NCBI GenBank assembly: GCA_015490435.1
Contig: WFXV01000216.1
Span: 1-22,968, forward strand
DNA length: 22,968 nucleotides
Direction of reading: 5' to 3'
Source of the DNA: Thermaceae bacterium
GTDB lineage: Bacteria > Deinococcota > Deinococci > Deinococcales > Marinithermaceae
Part shown: positions 22,555 to 22,968 of the stretch, one piece after another
Layout: each line of letters begins with the position of its first letter
Numbering within the stretch: position 1 is the stretch's first letter
Position numbers and translations under genes: made by a program
Notes under the pieces: model-generated
Told to the model about the DNA's origin: nothing
The model's input: the letters and a program-made list of their open reading frames with translations, nothing else
Databases searched by the model: none

Positions 22555-22968
22555 GGAGATCGTCCTCCACGGCTTCAAGTCCTTCGCCGAGCGCACCGTG
22601 GTGCCGCTCCTCCCCGGCGTCACCGCGGTGGTGGGGCCGAACGGGTCGGGGAAGTCGAACCTGGTGGAGGCGATCCGCTTCGTCGTCGGGGCCCGCACCC
22701 GGCGGCTTCGGGGCGGCGGCCCCGAGGACCTCGTCTTCCAGGGGGCGCCGGGCCGGCGACCGGCGGGGTTCGCCGAGGTCCGGCTCCGGCTCCGGGCCGA
22801 CCGCCGCCTCGAGCTCCTCCGCCGGCTCTACCGTGACGGCCGCCAGGAGGTGCGGCTCGACGGCCGCCGCGCGAGTCTGAAGGAGCTCTCGCTCGCCCTC
22901 GCGGGGACCGGGCTAGGCCCCGGGGGGAGCGCGATCATCGCCCAGGGGCAGGTGGCGGGGGTGGTGGA
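22544..22968 (+). CDS. smc: Chromosome segregation ATPase SMC, N-terminal part (runs off window)
   Basis: An open frame from the ATG at 22544 to the window end gives 141 residues of an SMC head domain. It starts M-R-I-E-E-I-V-L-H-G-F-K-S-F-A and carries the Walker A loop G-P-N-G-S-G-K-S-N at about residues 32-40. It then has I-R-F-V-V-G-A-R, a Y-R-D-G-R-Q-E-V-R-L-D-G segment and the family motif T-G-L-G-P-G-G-S-A-I-I-A-Q-G-Q-V, whose Gln contacts ATP-Mg. The coiled coil, hinge and Walker B lie beyond the window. SMC condenses and segregates chromosomes with ScpA/ScpB. The start overlaps the MazG-like gene by 11 bases. Confidence 0.95.
   Translation, partial: MRIEEIVLHGFKSFAERTVVPLLPGVTAVVGPNGSGKSNLVEAIRFVVGARTRRLRGGGPEDLVFQGAPGRRPAGFAEVRLRLRADRRLELLRRLYRDGRQEVRLDGRRASLKELSLALAGTGLGPGGSAIIAQGQVAGVV

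Overview
The window is very GC-rich, densely packed DNA that fits a member of the Thermaceae (Thermus, Meiothermus, Oceanithermus, Marinithermus group); the genus cannot be settled by eye. The main clue is the short EF-Ts of 197 residues with a cysteine at 190 near its C-terminus, the Thermus-type dimeric form. Others are GTG/TTG starts, many 1-4 base stop/start overlaps, and TANNNT boxes placed about 6 bases before start codons, the leaderless-mRNA layout common in Deinococcus-Thermus. No insertion sequence, phage gene, CRISPR array or rRNA is visible. No gap without a gene exceeds about 170 bases.

Layout. (1) 2-274 (+): C-terminal end of an unrecognised protein, overlapping tail to tail with the next operon. 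(2) 246-7293 (-), read from the right: an extended -10 promoter, a ~100-nt leader, rpsB and tsf, an intrinsic terminator, then pyrH, frr, uppS, cdsA, dxr, rseP and a family 2 glycosyltransferase. This moves from translation factors through UMP kinase to isoprenoid/undecaprenyl carrier and phospholipid precursor synthesis and membrane proteolysis. (3) 7350-7449 (+): tRNA-Ala(UGC) and its terminator. (4) 7451-7921 (-): a small secreted four-cysteine protein of unknown function. (5) 7939-10927 (+): a promoter, an apparent leaderless 20-codon leader peptide with one Trp codon, trpB, trpA and a metallo-beta-lactamase-fold hydrolase. (6) 10928-10994: a short palindromic repeat between convergent genes, supplying the last codons of nfo. 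(7) 10972-16298 (-), read from the right: gap, pgk, tpiA, an M24 peptidase, an RlpA-like lipoprotein and endonuclease IV, mostly coupled by ATGA/GTGA overlaps. (8) 16304-20079 (-): a sugar-type ABC importer (two permeases, then binding protein; no ATPase) ending in a strong terminator. (9) 20086-22968 (+): smpB, an amidase-like exported protein lacking zinc ligands, a GerMN-domain protein, a MazG-like pyrophosphohydrolase and the start of smc.

Most genes are conserved housekeeping genes. The best candidate for something undescribed is control of trpBA. The bases just after the single Trp codon of the leader peptide (CCTTCCAC, 8020-8027) are the exact reverse complement of the trpB start region (GTGGAAGG, 8095-8102), and there is no U-tract terminator. 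This suggests translational rather than transcriptional attenuation. Other points worth a look are the nearly touching divergent promoters of smpB and the ABC operon, the terminator just before pyrH, the ~125-residue insertion in one permease, and the repeat rewriting the end of nfo.
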